64,000 bases of DNA from Mycolicibacterium sphagni. Its GTDB lineage: Bacteria; Actinomycetota; Actinomycetes; Mycobacteriales; Mycobacteriaceae. Under the pieces are notes generated by a model. It made no database searches and was not told the origin of the DNA. It saw only the letters and a list, made by a program, of their open reading frames with translations. A program made the translations under genes and the position numbers. The stretch is taken from assembly GCF_002250655.1 (NCBI RefSeq), contig NZ_NOZR01000001.1:248001-312000 (forward strand), given 5' to 3'. Below, piece after piece: positions 1-8,946 of the stretch (position 1 is its first letter; every line of letters begins with the position of its first letter).

Positions 1-922
1 TCCACCGGCGCCGGCGACTGGACGAGCCTGGCGTCGCGGAATGTCACGATCTCCGACGTCACGATCGACGGAACCGGCACCGGCATCGTGCTCGGCACGC
101 ACAACATCGACGGCACCGAAGATCCGATGTGGTGGGATTTCTCCGGCGTCGTGATCAATGGTGTCACGATCACCAACTCCAACAACTGGTCGGTTGCGGT
201 GGAGACACCGGCCACCGAGACCAGCAAGTTCGCCGGCGTCACCTTGAGCAACATCTACGCGGTGTCGAACGGCGATCCGACCGGTGGCGGCGACGGAGGC
301 ATGCTGTTGGCGTCCCTGCAGAACTCGGTGATCGACAACGTGAAGCTGGTCTCCGACCACGCCGCGAGTATCTATCTGTTTGGCGCAAGCCAGATTCGGA
401 GCGAATTGTCGGTCGATGAACTGCCGTCGTCGAACTTGACCGTGGACAATCTGGAACTCGACGGGCCCGGGCTGATCCTGATCCAGGACATCGCTGGGGT
501 GAAGTTCGGCACGGTCACGTCGTCGGATGCCGACGGTGCCGGCGTCGAGCTCTACCGGGTCAAGGACGCCTCGTTCGACAATATCGTCGTGAACCTGCCA
601 GGGCGCGGCGACGGTGCGGGCTACGGCGTGCGGCTGCTGCAGGTCGACGGTATCGACATCGCTGCGGTCAAGGTGACGATGGACGACCATGTCGGATCAT
701 CCTTCTTGGCGCTCGAACTCAGCGGGGGAAATCCCACGCAGTACATCGCCGGCAGCGATGTCCACGTCGACAAAGTCACCTTCGTCAGCGACCTGGGCGA
801 CATGGGCTCCCCCATCGGGATCCAGGGCGGACCTTACGGGCCGGTGGACTGGTACATCGACGCCTCGTGGTTGTACGAGGGTGAAACCGATCCGCAACAG
901 CAATCGGCCTCGTACGGAGATA

Positions 923-936
<14 letters not shown>
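1..936 (+). CDS. Right-handed beta-helix repeat protein, 3' part
   Basis: The frame is open from the first base of the window to TGA at 934-936, so the N-terminus lies upstream. The visible 311 residues are a ladder of short hydrophobic strands with regularly spaced Asn/Asp/Gly turns, such as VTISDVTIDG, VVINGVTITNS and LTVDNLELDG, about every 22-30 residues. This is the pattern of parallel beta-helix (pectate-lyase-like) folds, which usually bind or cleave polysaccharide, but no catalytic site can be recognised in this part. There are no membrane segments and no PE/PPE signature. The last 14 bases overlap the convergent gene on the other strand. The family call is by pattern; the substrate is unknown. 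Confidence 0.6.
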
Positions 937-2127
<1,191 letters not shown>

Positions 2128-2295
2128 TTAGCGAGACAACGTTGATCAAAACCTGGGCGACGGGGCAACCCCGCGGGCCATCGAACACGCGGTGGTTCAG
2201 TCCGTTCGATTGGTTGTCACGCCGACACGGCCGAAAGGTTCGACGGCACCATCCGGTCGGGAGCGCTGAGTTTTGTCGGCACGTTCACATAGTAT

Positions 2296-2311
2296 TCGAA
2301 TATGTGTTCGA
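2296..2311. promoter_or_regulatory. LexA (SOS) box overlapping the 13E12 start codon
   Basis: TCGAATATGTGTTCGA differs by one base from the mycobacterial LexA consensus TCGAAC-N4-GTTCGA: the left half-site is TCGAAT and the right half-site is perfect. It covers the ATG of the downstream HNH endonuclease gene. Several 13E12-family genes in M. tuberculosis belong to the LexA regulon, so this fits known biology. LexA bound here would block both RNA polymerase and translation initiation of new transcripts. Confidence 0.85.
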
Positions 2312-3639
2312 TCGATGGGTTGTTGGAGGAGCTCGACGATGTTGTCGAGCGTCTCGGTGCCGTCGATCTCGAGGTGTTGTCGCCGCCGCGGCGGTTTGTG
2401 GTGTTGGAGCGGTTGGAGACTGCGCGGCGGCGTCAGGTGGCGCTCTCGCATGCGGTGCTGGCCCGGTTGGAGCGGTTTGCGGGTTGCCCGCCGGTGGGGA
2501 TTGCCGTGGCCGATGTGTTGCGGATCAGCCCGCGGGAAGCGCGCCGCCGGATGCGCGATGCTGAGCAGCTCGCACCACGCACCACGTTGACCGGGCAACC
2601 CCTGCCGCCGCTGTTACCCGAGACGTCGGCAGCGTGGCAGGCCGGGTCGTTGGATGGCGAGCACCTGCGGGTGATTCAGACGTTCTTCCGGGAGTTGCCC
2701 GATCATGTGTCGCCGGTCGAGGTGGACAAAGCCGAACGGTCGTTGGCCGGGCATGCGATCACCCTGCGGCCGGACCAGTTGGAGAAAGTCGCCCACCGGT
2801 TGGCACTGCATCTGAACCCCGACGGGACATTCTCCGACGCCGACCGGGCCCGCAAGCGCGGGTTCGTGTGGTGCGGGGGCCAACAAGTCGACGGCATGAG
2901 TGTGGGTCGGCTGATCGCCGACCCCGAACTGCGCTCGGAGTTGGACGCCTGGTTCGCGAAATTCGCCGCCCCGGGTGTGTGCAACCCCGATGACGAGAGC
3001 CCGAGCATCGCGCCTAGTGAGGAAGTCGCACAACGAGATCTGCGCAGTTACGGTCAGCGCCAGCACGACGCCCTCACAGCGTTAGTGCGCGGGCAACTCG
3101 GTGATCCGACATTCGGTCAGCACAACGGCTTACCGGTCACGGTCATCGTGTCGGCCACCCTGCAGGACCTCCACGCCAAGACCGGCTATGCGGTCACCGC
3201 CGGCGGCACCTTGATCCCGATCCCCGACGTGATCCGGATGGCCGCCCATGCCTACCACTACCTCGCCCTGTTCGACGGGGTGAACGGGCGGGCGTTGTGG
3301 CTGGGCCGCACCAAACGCATCGCATCAGCCGATCAGCGAATCATCCTGCACGCCAAGGATCGTGGGTGTACTCGACCAGGCTGCGACGCACCGGGCTATC
3401 ACAGCGGCGTGCACCACGCCGCCCAAGACTGGAAAAACGGCGGTAACACCGACATCGACGACCTCGGCCTGGCCTGCGACCCCGACAACCAACTCGTCGA
3501 AACCGGCGGCTGGGCCACCCGAAAACTCGCAGACGGCCACACCGAATGGATCCCACCACCCGCGCTCCCCATGCTGCGCGGCGGCACCAACGACTACCAC
3601 CACCCCGAACGCCTGCTCGGGCCAGACGACGATCCATAA
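2302..3639 (+). CDS. 13E12 repeat-family (DUF222) HNH endonuclease
   Basis: 445 residues. The N-terminal half is the alpha-helical DUF222/13E12 domain (about residues 1-300; LERLETARRRQ, RISPREARRRM, WFAKFAAPG). The C-terminus (about 345-400) is an HNH nuclease with CTRPGCDAPG zinc-like cysteines, the HH of SGVHHAAQDW, and a CDPDNQ end. Such proteins are multicopy in mycobacteria; their biological role is unproven. The ATG at 2302 lies inside the LexA box, so expression is probably DNA-damage induced. The next in-frame starts are TTG codons at 2320 and 2323. In M. tuberculosis copies of this family act as phage attachment sites, but no prophage is present here. Confidence 0.92.
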   Translation: MCSIDGLLEELDDVVERLGAVDLEVLSPPRRFVVLERLETARRRQVALSHAVLARLERFAGCPPVGIAVADVLRISPREARRRMRDAEQLAPRTTLTGQPLPPLLPETSAAWQAGSLDGEHLRVIQTFFRELPDHVSPVEVDKAERSLAGHAITLRPDQLEKVAHRLALHLNPDGTFSDADRARKRGFVWCGGQQVDGMSVGRLIADPELRSELDAWFAKFAAPGVCNPDDESPSIAPSEEVAQRDLRSYGQRQHDALTALVRGQLGDPTFGQHNGLPVTVIVSATLQDLHAKTGYAVTAGGTLIPIPDVIRMAAHAYHYLALFDGVNGRALWLGRTKRIASADQRIILHAKDRGCTRPGCDAPGYHSGVHHAAQDWKNGGNTDIDDLGLACDPDNQLVETGGWATRKLADGHTEWIPPPALPMLRGGTNDYHHPERLLGPDDDP

Positions 3640-3645
3640 ATCGGG

Positions 3646-3676
3646 CGGGAATGAACGGGAATGAACGGGAATGAAT
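3646..3676 (+). repeat. Short tandem repeat, 10-bp unit
   Basis: The unit CGGGAATGAA is repeated three times directly after the 13E12 stop codon and before the OYE gene (28-bp gap to its ATG). It is not a hairpin. It may reflect slippage; no function is evident. Confidence 0.7.
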
Positions 3677-3704
3677 AGGTACGGCTGTGCACTTGTAGCC
3701 AAGC

Positions 3705-4796
3705 ATGACGTTCACCCTCACCGACGACGCAGCCCTGCTCCGGCCGATCACGATCGGGGCGAACACCGCCCGGAATCGGCTGTTCATGGCGCCGTTGACA
3801 CGTTCGCGGGCGGAGGCCGACGGCACACCCAGTGACCTGCAGGTCGAGTACTACGCGCAACGTGCGACGGCCGGGCTGATCATCAGCGAAGCCACCGCCA
3901 TCTCCCAGGTCGGCAACGGTGCCTACGTCAACACCCCGGGCATCTACACCGACCGGCATCAGGAGAAGTGGGCAGACGTCGCCGCTGCCGTTCACGCCCA
4001 AGACGGGCTCATGTTCATGCAGATATGGCACGTCGGCAGGATGGCTCACCCAGACATCAACGGCGCTGAGTCGGTGGCGCCCTCGCCGATCGCGGCCGAC
4101 ATGGTGGCGCGCACGCCGTCCGGCAAGAAGCCACTCCCGGTGCCCCGGGCGCTCGACACCCACGAAATCGCCGGCGTGGTCGCCCAGTTCCGGGCAGCGG
4201 CCCGCCGCGCCGTCAACGCGGGACTCGATGGGGTCGAAATCCATTCCGCCAACGGCTATCTCCTGCATCAGTTCCTGGCCGATGCCACTAACACCCGTTC
4301 CGATCGCTACGGCGGATCCGCGCAGAACCGTGCACGACTGGCCGCCGAGGTCGTCGAAGCGGTCGCCGATGAGATCGGACCGGGCCGCGTCGGATTGCGC
4401 ATCTCACCCGGAAACGGTGCCGGCGATGTCAACGAGGTGGACACCGTGTCGGCCTACGAAGCTCTGCTGCAACGGATCTCGCCGCTGGGTCTCGCCTACC
4501 TACACGTTCTGATCAACCCGGACGCCGCCGAGTTCGGCGTTGTTCGGGCCCTGTGGCCCGGGCCGTTCGTTCTCAACACCGGTCGTGACGTCGACACCAG
4601 CTTCTGCGAGCTGGAGAACCTCGCCGACTGGGGCGCCATCAGCGCCGCGGCGGTGGGCCGGGCGTACCTGGCCAACCCCGACCTCATCGAGCGACTGCGT
4701 ACCGGCGCCGAACTCACCGAGCCCGACGTGGCGACGTTTTACTCGCCGGGCCCCGCCGGCTACGTCGACTACCCGACGCTGGCGCCAACCGTCTGA
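3705..4796 (+). CDS. Old yellow enzyme family alkene reductase
   Basis: 363 residues, a full-length FMN-dependent ene-reductase (NemA/XenB type). It reduces activated C=C bonds or nitro groups using NAD(P)H. The TIM barrel runs from FMAPLTRSRA (residue ~28) to the FMN-binding end GRAYLANPDLIERL. His180, Asn183 and Tyr185 in HSANGY are the substrate-binding pair and proton donor. WHVGR at 109-112 and the DRYGGS loop are typical. Its last 28 bases overlap the convergent DUF2834-like gene. Physiological substrate unknown; often an electrophile-stress enzyme. It could be in the regulon of the nearby TetR but has no operator of its own that I can see. Confidence 0.93.
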   Translation: MTFTLTDDAALLRPITIGANTARNRLFMAPLTRSRAEADGTPSDLQVEYYAQRATAGLIISEATAISQVGNGAYVNTPGIYTDRHQEKWADVAAAVHAQDGLMFMQIWHVGRMAHPDINGAESVAPSPIAADMVARTPSGKKPLPVPRALDTHEIAGVVAQFRAAARRAVNAGLDGVEIHSANGYLLHQFLADATNTRSDRYGGSAQNRARLAAEVVEAVADEIGPGRVGLRISPGNGAGDVNEVDTVSAYEALLQRISPLGLAYLHVLINPDAAEFGVVRALWPGPFVLNTGRDVDTSFCELENLADWGAISAAAVGRAYLANPDLIERLRTGAELTEPDVATFYSPGPAGYVDYPTLAPTV

Positions 4797-5257
4797 CGCG
4801 ACTTCTCGTGCAGCCGTTGCCGTTCCACGGTAGCGAGGTAGAAGGCCCAGGCGAATGCGAAGCTGGTGAACAGGCTGGCCACGAAGTACAGCCACGGCCG
4901 GCGGATGCCGCGCCGGTAGCCGTCGATGATGGTGAACATCGGCAGCAGGATGACGTTGCCGATCGTGTAATCCTGGCTGGCTGATGCCGCGGCCGGGTTG
5001 GCGTACCCCAGCGTGATGAACTGCCACCAGCTGCCGGCGCCGGTGAAGACATTGCCGGAGCCGTCGGCGTAGTGGTGGACGAACTGGATGTTGAAGTACC
5101 AGCCGAACACGACCGATGCGATACCGATGACGTAGTAGAGGATCTCGAGCAAGCTCACCGCGGGGCCGCCCGCGGGCCTGCGGAAGATCGGCGAGTTGGA
5201 TCCGATGATCCACGCGATGACGAGGACGGCCAGGACGGCATGAACGAGGAGCGTCAT
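4769..5257 (-). CDS. Four-helix membrane protein, DUF2834-like
   Basis: 162 residues with four predicted membrane helices (about 4-18, 35-55, 100-118, 122-143). The stretch GWYFNIQFVHHY and the YANPAAASASQDYTIGN segment between helices 2 and 3 resemble the DUF2834 family as I remember it. Function unknown. It is transcribed divergently from the TetR gene, and the only strong palindrome between them (5292-5307) lies 35-50 bases upstream of its ATG, so it is the likely target of that repressor. Its 3' end overlaps the convergent ene-reductase by 28 bases. Confidence 0.7.
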   Translation of the reverse strand: MTLLVHAVLAVLVIAWIIGSNSPIFRRPAGGPAVSLLEILYYVIGIASVVFGWYFNIQFVHHYADGSGNVFTGAGSWWQFITLGYANPAAASASQDYTIGNVILLPMFTIIDGYRRGIRRPWLYFVASLFTSFAFAWAFYLATVERQRLHEKSRQTVGASVG

Positions 5258-5291
5258 GGCTTCGTAACTGTAGTGAAGAAAGCCGCACGTT

Positions 5292-5307
5292 TTGTCAATT
5301 TTGACAA
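5292..5307. promoter_or_regulatory. Probable TetR operator (perfect inverted repeat)
   Basis: TTGTCAA-TT-TTGACAA is a perfect 7-bp inverted repeat with a two-base centre, in an AT-rich island between the divergent DUF2834-like and TetR genes. The TetR promoter appears leaderless (TACGTT at 5320-5325, seven bases before GTG 5332), which places the palindrome over its -35 region. Autoregulation and control of the divergent gene are inferred from position. Confidence 0.7.
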
Positions 5308-5331
5308 TTCCTTTTGCGGTACGTTACCTGC

Positions 5332-5931
5332 GTGGTTCGGCCTGCTCAGACAGCGCGCAGCGAGCGCACCCGCGACGCGCTGAGGCGTGCCGCCTTGGTG
5401 CGCTTCCTCGCGCAGGGCGTGGAGGACACCTCCGCCGAGCAGATCGCCGATGACGCCGGCGTCTCGCTGCGCACCTTCTACCGGCACTTCACGTCCAAAC
5501 ACGACCTGCTGTTCGCCGACTACGACGTCGGCCTCGAGTGGTTCCGCGCCGCGCTGCACGCTCGCTCACCGGGGGAGTCGATCATCGAGTCGGTGCAGTC
5601 GGCCATCGACGCGTCGCCGTATGACCCGGAAGCGGTCGCCCAGATCGCCGCGCTGCGGGCCAGGGAACTCGACCCCGGCCGCATCGTGCGCCACACCCGG
5701 CAGGTGGAAGCGGAGTTCGCCGACGCGATCGCCGACCAGCTGTCGCAGAGCGCTCAGCCGACCACCCCCGACGAGCGGCTGCGCGTCATCGTGACGGCGC
5801 GGTGTATCGCCGCGGCCGTTTTCGGCGCGATGGAGCTGTGGATGGTCGGCGAGGACAGGTCGCTGGCGGAGCTGGCCCGGCTGTGCCGCACCGCGCTGGA
5901 GTCGCTGCGTGACGGGATCGTCGAAGGCTAG
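5332..5931 (+). CDS. TetR/AcrR family transcriptional regulator
   Basis: 199 residues from GTG 5332. The N-terminal helix-turn-helix has the classic pattern (RFLAQGVEDTSAEQIADDAG then VSLRTFYRHFTSKHDLL). The C-terminal ligand domain ends in an MftR-like helix bundle with no assignable ligand. An earlier TTG at 5314 is open in frame, but TACGTT at 5320-5325 sits six bases before GTG 5332 as expected for a leaderless transcript, so I prefer the GTG. The perfect palindrome upstream is its likely operator. Probable targets are itself, the divergent membrane protein and perhaps the ene-reductase. Confidence 0.92.
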   Translation: MVRPAQTARSERTRDALRRAALVRFLAQGVEDTSAEQIADDAGVSLRTFYRHFTSKHDLLFADYDVGLEWFRAALHARSPGESIIESVQSAIDASPYDPEAVAQIAALRARELDPGRIVRHTRQVEAEFADAIADQLSQSAQPTTPDERLRVIVTARCIAAAVFGAMELWMVGEDRSLAELARLCRTALESLRDGIVEG

Positions 5932-5957
5932 GAATCGGTGCGTGGCATGCTGACCAC

Positions 5958-6350
5958 ATGCATGCATTTCGCGCTGCCGTCGAAGCCGGTGATTTCGATG
6001 CCCTGCCCGCCCTGTGCGCAAAAGACGTGGTCTTCCGCAGTCCGATCGCCCACAAGCCGTATCAGGGTCGTGAGCAGATAGGCGTCATTCTGCGGGCGGT
6101 CTCGCGGGTTTTCGCCGACCTGACCTATGTGCGCGAGATCGGCCACGAAGGAGATGCCGACCACGCGCTGGTGTTCACCGCCAAAGTCGGCGACCTCGAC
6201 ATCAACGGCTGCGACTTCCTGCATGTCGGCGACGACGGACTCATCGACGAGTTCACGGTGATGCTGCGCCCGCTCAAGGCCGTCACCGCATTCGCTGAGC
6301 GGATGAGCGTCGAATTTGAAAAGGAAATGACCGCGGCCGGATTGGCGTAG
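5958..6350 (+). CDS. SnoaL/NTF2-like fold protein
   Basis: 130 residues matching the nuclear transport factor 2-like (SnoaL_2) fold: an N-terminal helix (FRAAVEAGDFDALPALCAKD), the FRSPIAHKPYQGREQI turn, and the beta-sheet end with a DDGLIDEFTVMLRPL signature. Members are small cyclases, isomerases or ligand-binding proteins, and the sequence does not decide which. It starts 26 bases after the TetR stop and may be co-transcribed with it. No signal peptide or membrane segment. Confidence 0.85.
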   Translation: MHAFRAAVEAGDFDALPALCAKDVVFRSPIAHKPYQGREQIGVILRAVSRVFADLTYVREIGHEGDADHALVFTAKVGDLDINGCDFLHVGDDGLIDEFTVMLRPLKAVTAFAERMSVEFEKEMTAAGLA

Positions 6351-6405
6351 AAGTCTCGGCGTGTGCTTCCGCGCATCGGCCGTCGGGCGGCGCACTATCT
6401 AAGGT

Positions 6406-6813
6406 ATGGCGAGGATCGGTGACGGCTCCCTGATCGTCCGCGGGGAACAGCGCCCTGACGGCACTTGGCTTTTCACCATCCGTTACACCGTGCACTTCGA
6501 GCCCGCTGAGGTTGGGACCCGCTTCGCCGACTCGGTTCAGATATCTCCCGACGACACCGCGACCCCGGTTCCGTTCCTCGCATGCGGCCGTTCGGTGCTG
6601 CGGAAGAAGCGCGTCATCGTCGACGACGGCACGGTGACCGACGACGCCTGCGCGACGGTATGCGTGCGCCGCCGCGGCGCCCCCGACGCGCTGACTCAGT
6701 CGGCGCGGTTGCGCAGGATTTCCATCCAGTCGGTCGGCACCCGCCCCCGCGGGCCCGGCGTGGTCTCCTCCGACGGGCGGCACTCGGGCGGCGCCAGGTC
6801 CGGCCCGTCGTAG
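6406..6813 (+). CDS. Small conserved-looking hypothetical protein; 3' end doubtful
   Basis: 135 residues. The first ~85 look like a real beta-rich protein (SLIVRGEQRPDGTWLFTIRY, HFEPAEVGTRFADSVQI, VLRKKRVIVDDG). TATCTA at 6396-6401 just ahead of the ATG suggests a leaderless transcript. The last ~40 residues are Arg/Gly/Ser-rich and run 118 bases antisense into the UBP zinc-finger gene, which has a clearly real C-terminus there. So the natural stop has probably been lost by a frameshift near 6620-6690, or the true protein ends earlier in another frame. Function unknown. Confidence 0.5.
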   Translation: MARIGDGSLIVRGEQRPDGTWLFTIRYTVHFEPAEVGTRFADSVQISPDDTATPVPFLACGRSVLRKKRVIVDDGTVTDDACATVCVRRRGAPDALTQSARLRRISIQSVGTRPRGPGVVSSDGRHSGGARSGPS

Positions 6814-7049
6814 TACTGGTCGGTCTGGTAGTCCCAGAACCAGTCCTCACCCGGCTCGAACGACCGGATGATCGGATGCCCGCTCTCCCGCCAGTGGGCG
6901 GCGGCGTGCCGCATCAGCGAATCGTCGCAGCAGCCGATGTGCCCACAGGCCGCACAGCGCCGTAGATGCACCCACCAGCCGCCGGCGGCTTCACATTCGA
7001 CACATCCGGTTCCGCTCGGTGGTACCGACGGATCAACCGCTTCACCCAT
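6696..7049 (-). CDS. UBP-type zinc-finger protein
   Basis: 117 residues. A zf-UBP module occupies residues ~15-62: CVEC, then CAACGHIGCCD, then HAAAHWRESGHPIIRSF, supplying the Cys/His zinc ligands in order. The C-terminal half, with EDWFWDYQTDQYY, is typical of the short stand-alone actinobacterial proteins of this family. In eukaryotes the fold binds the ubiquitin C-terminus; the role in bacteria is unknown. TAAGCT on its strand lies seven bases before the ATG, consistent with leaderless transcription. It overlaps the convergent hypothetical gene by 118 bases. Confidence 0.92.
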   Translation of the reverse strand: MGEAVDPSVPPSGTGCVECEAAGGWWVHLRRCAACGHIGCCDDSLMRHAAAHWRESGHPIIRSFEPGEDWFWDYQTDQYYDGPDLAPPECRPSEETTPGPRGRVPTDWMEILRNRAD

Positions 7050-7192
7050 GTCTGTGAGCTTACTGATGGCCGGAACTCCCGCGCGGCAAGATTTCGGCTC
7101 GGGACGATTTAATCCGTCTGAGTGAAATCAAAAGCGTTGGGGCAACCAGCCGATACCTGGAATTGACGACAGTTTCTGCGCAACCCCTTGCG

Positions 7193-7221
7193 TTGACAGC
7201 TAATCTCCGCCCTCTTAGCGT
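7193..7221 (+). promoter_or_regulatory. Candidate sigma-A promoter of the mce operon
   Basis: TTGACA (7193-7198), a 17-base spacer and TAGCGT (7216-7221) make the best promoter in the 284-base gap before the operon. Initiation near 7228 would leave a leader of about 105 bases before the chosen GTG at 7334. No operator palindrome was recognised nearby. The call is from motifs only. Confidence 0.55.
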
Positions 7222-7333
7222 CCGCCTCAGGCTTGACGACGAGAGGACTGCATGTGGGATCCGCAGAGGGGTGCTTGCGCGAGGCGGCGATGACGCCGCC
7301 CTCGCCCCGCCGCTCGTCACCCCTCCCGCATCC

Positions 7334-8095
7334 GTGAGCGTCGCGTGGTCCAAGCCGGTTTTCTCGGTGGGGGACTTCGTCGTACTCGTCGGTGAGACGC
7401 TCGCCGCGATGTTCCGCAGGCCGTTCGCCTGGCGGGAACTGCTCGACCAGATCTGGTTCGTGGCGCGGGTGTCGATCGTGCCGACGCTGGTGCTGTCGAT
7501 TCCCTACACGGTGCTCATCGTTTTCACGCTCAACATCGTGCTGCTGGAGGTGGGCGCGGGGGACCTGTCCGGTGCCGGGGCTGCGCTCGCGTCGGTGACG
7601 CAGGTCGGTCCGGTGGTGACCGCGATCGTCGTCGCCGGGGCCGGCTCTACCGCCATGTGCGCCGACCTCGGTGCCCGCACCATCCGCGAGGAGATCGACG
7701 CCATGAAGGTCATCGGCGTCAACCCGACCCAGGCTCTCGTGGTGCCCAGGGTGATCGCAGCGACTTTCGTTGCGCTGATGCTGTATTCGGTGGTGGCCGT
7801 CGTGGGGCTGGCCGGAAGCTACTTCTTCGTGGTCTACGTCCAGCACGTCACCCCGGGGGCATTCGTCGCGGGGATGACGCTGCTCACCGGGCTGCCACAG
7901 GTGGTCGTCTCGCTGGCGAAGGCCTTTTTGTTCGGGCTGTCCGCCGGCTTGATCGCCTGCTACAAGGGGCTGTCCGTGGGTGGCGGCCCGACCGCGGTGG
8001 GCAACGCCGTGAACGAGACCGTGGTGTTCGCGTTCATGGCGCTCTTCCTGATCAACATCCTGGCGACGGCGTTCGGCGTGAAGGTGGCGCCATGA
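7334..8095 (+). CDS. yrbEA: MCE-associated permease YrbEA (MlaE family)
   Basis: 253 residues from GTG 7334. This integral membrane permease pairs with YrbEB and an MceG-type ATPase to drive lipid import through the MCE proteins. The MlaE signature is clear: FRRPFAWRELLDQIWFVARVS, then CADLGARTIREEIDAMKVIG (the coupling helix that meets the ATPase), with five to six hydrophobic helices. The frame is open back to 7163, but GTG 7334 puts FRRPF about 29 residues from the start, as in known YrbE proteins; GTG 7271 is an alternative. First gene of an eight-gene operon; its stop overlaps the next ATG (ATGA). Confidence 0.93.
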   Translation: MSVAWSKPVFSVGDFVVLVGETLAAMFRRPFAWRELLDQIWFVARVSIVPTLVLSIPYTVLIVFTLNIVLLEVGAGDLSGAGAALASVTQVGPVVTAIVVAGAGSTAMCADLGARTIREEIDAMKVIGVNPTQALVVPRVIAATFVALMLYSVVAVVGLAGSYFFVVYVQHVTPGAFVAGMTLLTGLPQVVVSLAKAFLFGLSAGLIACYKGLSVGGGPTAVGNAVNETVVFAFMALFLINILATAFGVKVAP

Positions 8096-8943
8096 CACAA
8101 GCGAGAAGCGACGCGGGATCGCCCGTATCCCAGGTGTACCAGCGCGCTGTCGACACCACCCGCAAGCTGGGCGAGCAGACCGCGTTCTACGGCAACGCCC
8201 TGGCCGCCACCGGCGACGCCATTCGGCGCTATCCGGCCGAGGTGCTGCGCCTGATCGCCGTGATGGGCATGGGTACCGGGGCGCTGGCGGTCATCGGCGG
8301 CACCGTGGTCATCGTCGGCTTCCTCACGTTGTCCACCGGCGCCCTGATTGCCGTGCAGGGCTACAACACCCTGTCCAATGTCGGGATCGAAGCCCTCACC
8401 GGGTTTCTCGGGGCTTTCCTCAACGTCAGGTTCATCGCCCCGGCGACCGCGGGTGTGGCACTGGCCGCGACCATCGGAGCCGGCGCCACCGCACAACTGG
8501 GTGCCATGCGCATCAACGAGGAGATCGACGCACTGGAAGTGATGGGCATCCGTGCCGTCACCTATCTGGCGTCGACGCGGATCGTGGCCGGCATCATCGC
8601 GGTCGTCCCGATCTACACCGTCGCCGTGCTGATGTCGTTCCTCGCCACCCGGTTCGGCACGACGATCATCTACGGCCAGTCCCGCGGCGTCTACGACCAC
8701 TACTTCTCGACGTTTCTGCACCCGACCGATCTGCTGTGGTCGTTCGTCGAGGCGCTGGCCATGGCCGCCGCGGTGATGTCGGTCCACACCTACTACGGCT
8801 ACACCGCCACCGGCGGCCCGGCCGGTGTCGGGGAGGCGGTCGGTCGCGCGGTGCGCACGTCCATCACCGCCGGTGTCTTCATCCTGTTGACCATCTCACT
8901 GTCCGTCTACGGGCAGTCCGGCAACTTCCACCTGTCGGGGTGA
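8092..8943 (+). CDS. yrbEB: MCE-associated permease YrbEB (MlaE family)
   Basis: 283 residues, the second MlaE-type permease subunit. It carries the same signature as its neighbour (GAMRINEEIDALEVMGI, ATRFGTTIIYGQSRG, GGPAGVGEAVGRAV) with a longer N-terminal cytosolic segment before the first membrane helix. It starts at ATG 8092, sharing ATGA with the yrbEA stop, so the two are translationally coupled and should form the heterodimeric core of the transporter. Three bases separate it from mceA. Confidence 0.94.
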   Translation: MTQARSDAGSPVSQVYQRAVDTTRKLGEQTAFYGNALAATGDAIRRYPAEVLRLIAVMGMGTGALAVIGGTVVIVGFLTLSTGALIAVQGYNTLSNVGIEALTGFLGAFLNVRFIAPATAGVALAATIGAGATAQLGAMRINEEIDALEVMGIRAVTYLASTRIVAGIIAVVPIYTVAVLMSFLATRFGTTIIYGQSRGVYDHYFSTFLHPTDLLWSFVEALAMAAAVMSVHTYYGYTATGGPAGVGEAVGRAVRTSITAGVFILLTISLSVYGQSGNFHLSG

Positions 8944-8946
8944 GCA

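Noticed and set aside
7109..8098. A 329-codon minus-strand frame before and across yrbEA
   Set aside because: Extreme His/Arg/Asp/Gln content and exact antisense to the MlaE permease.
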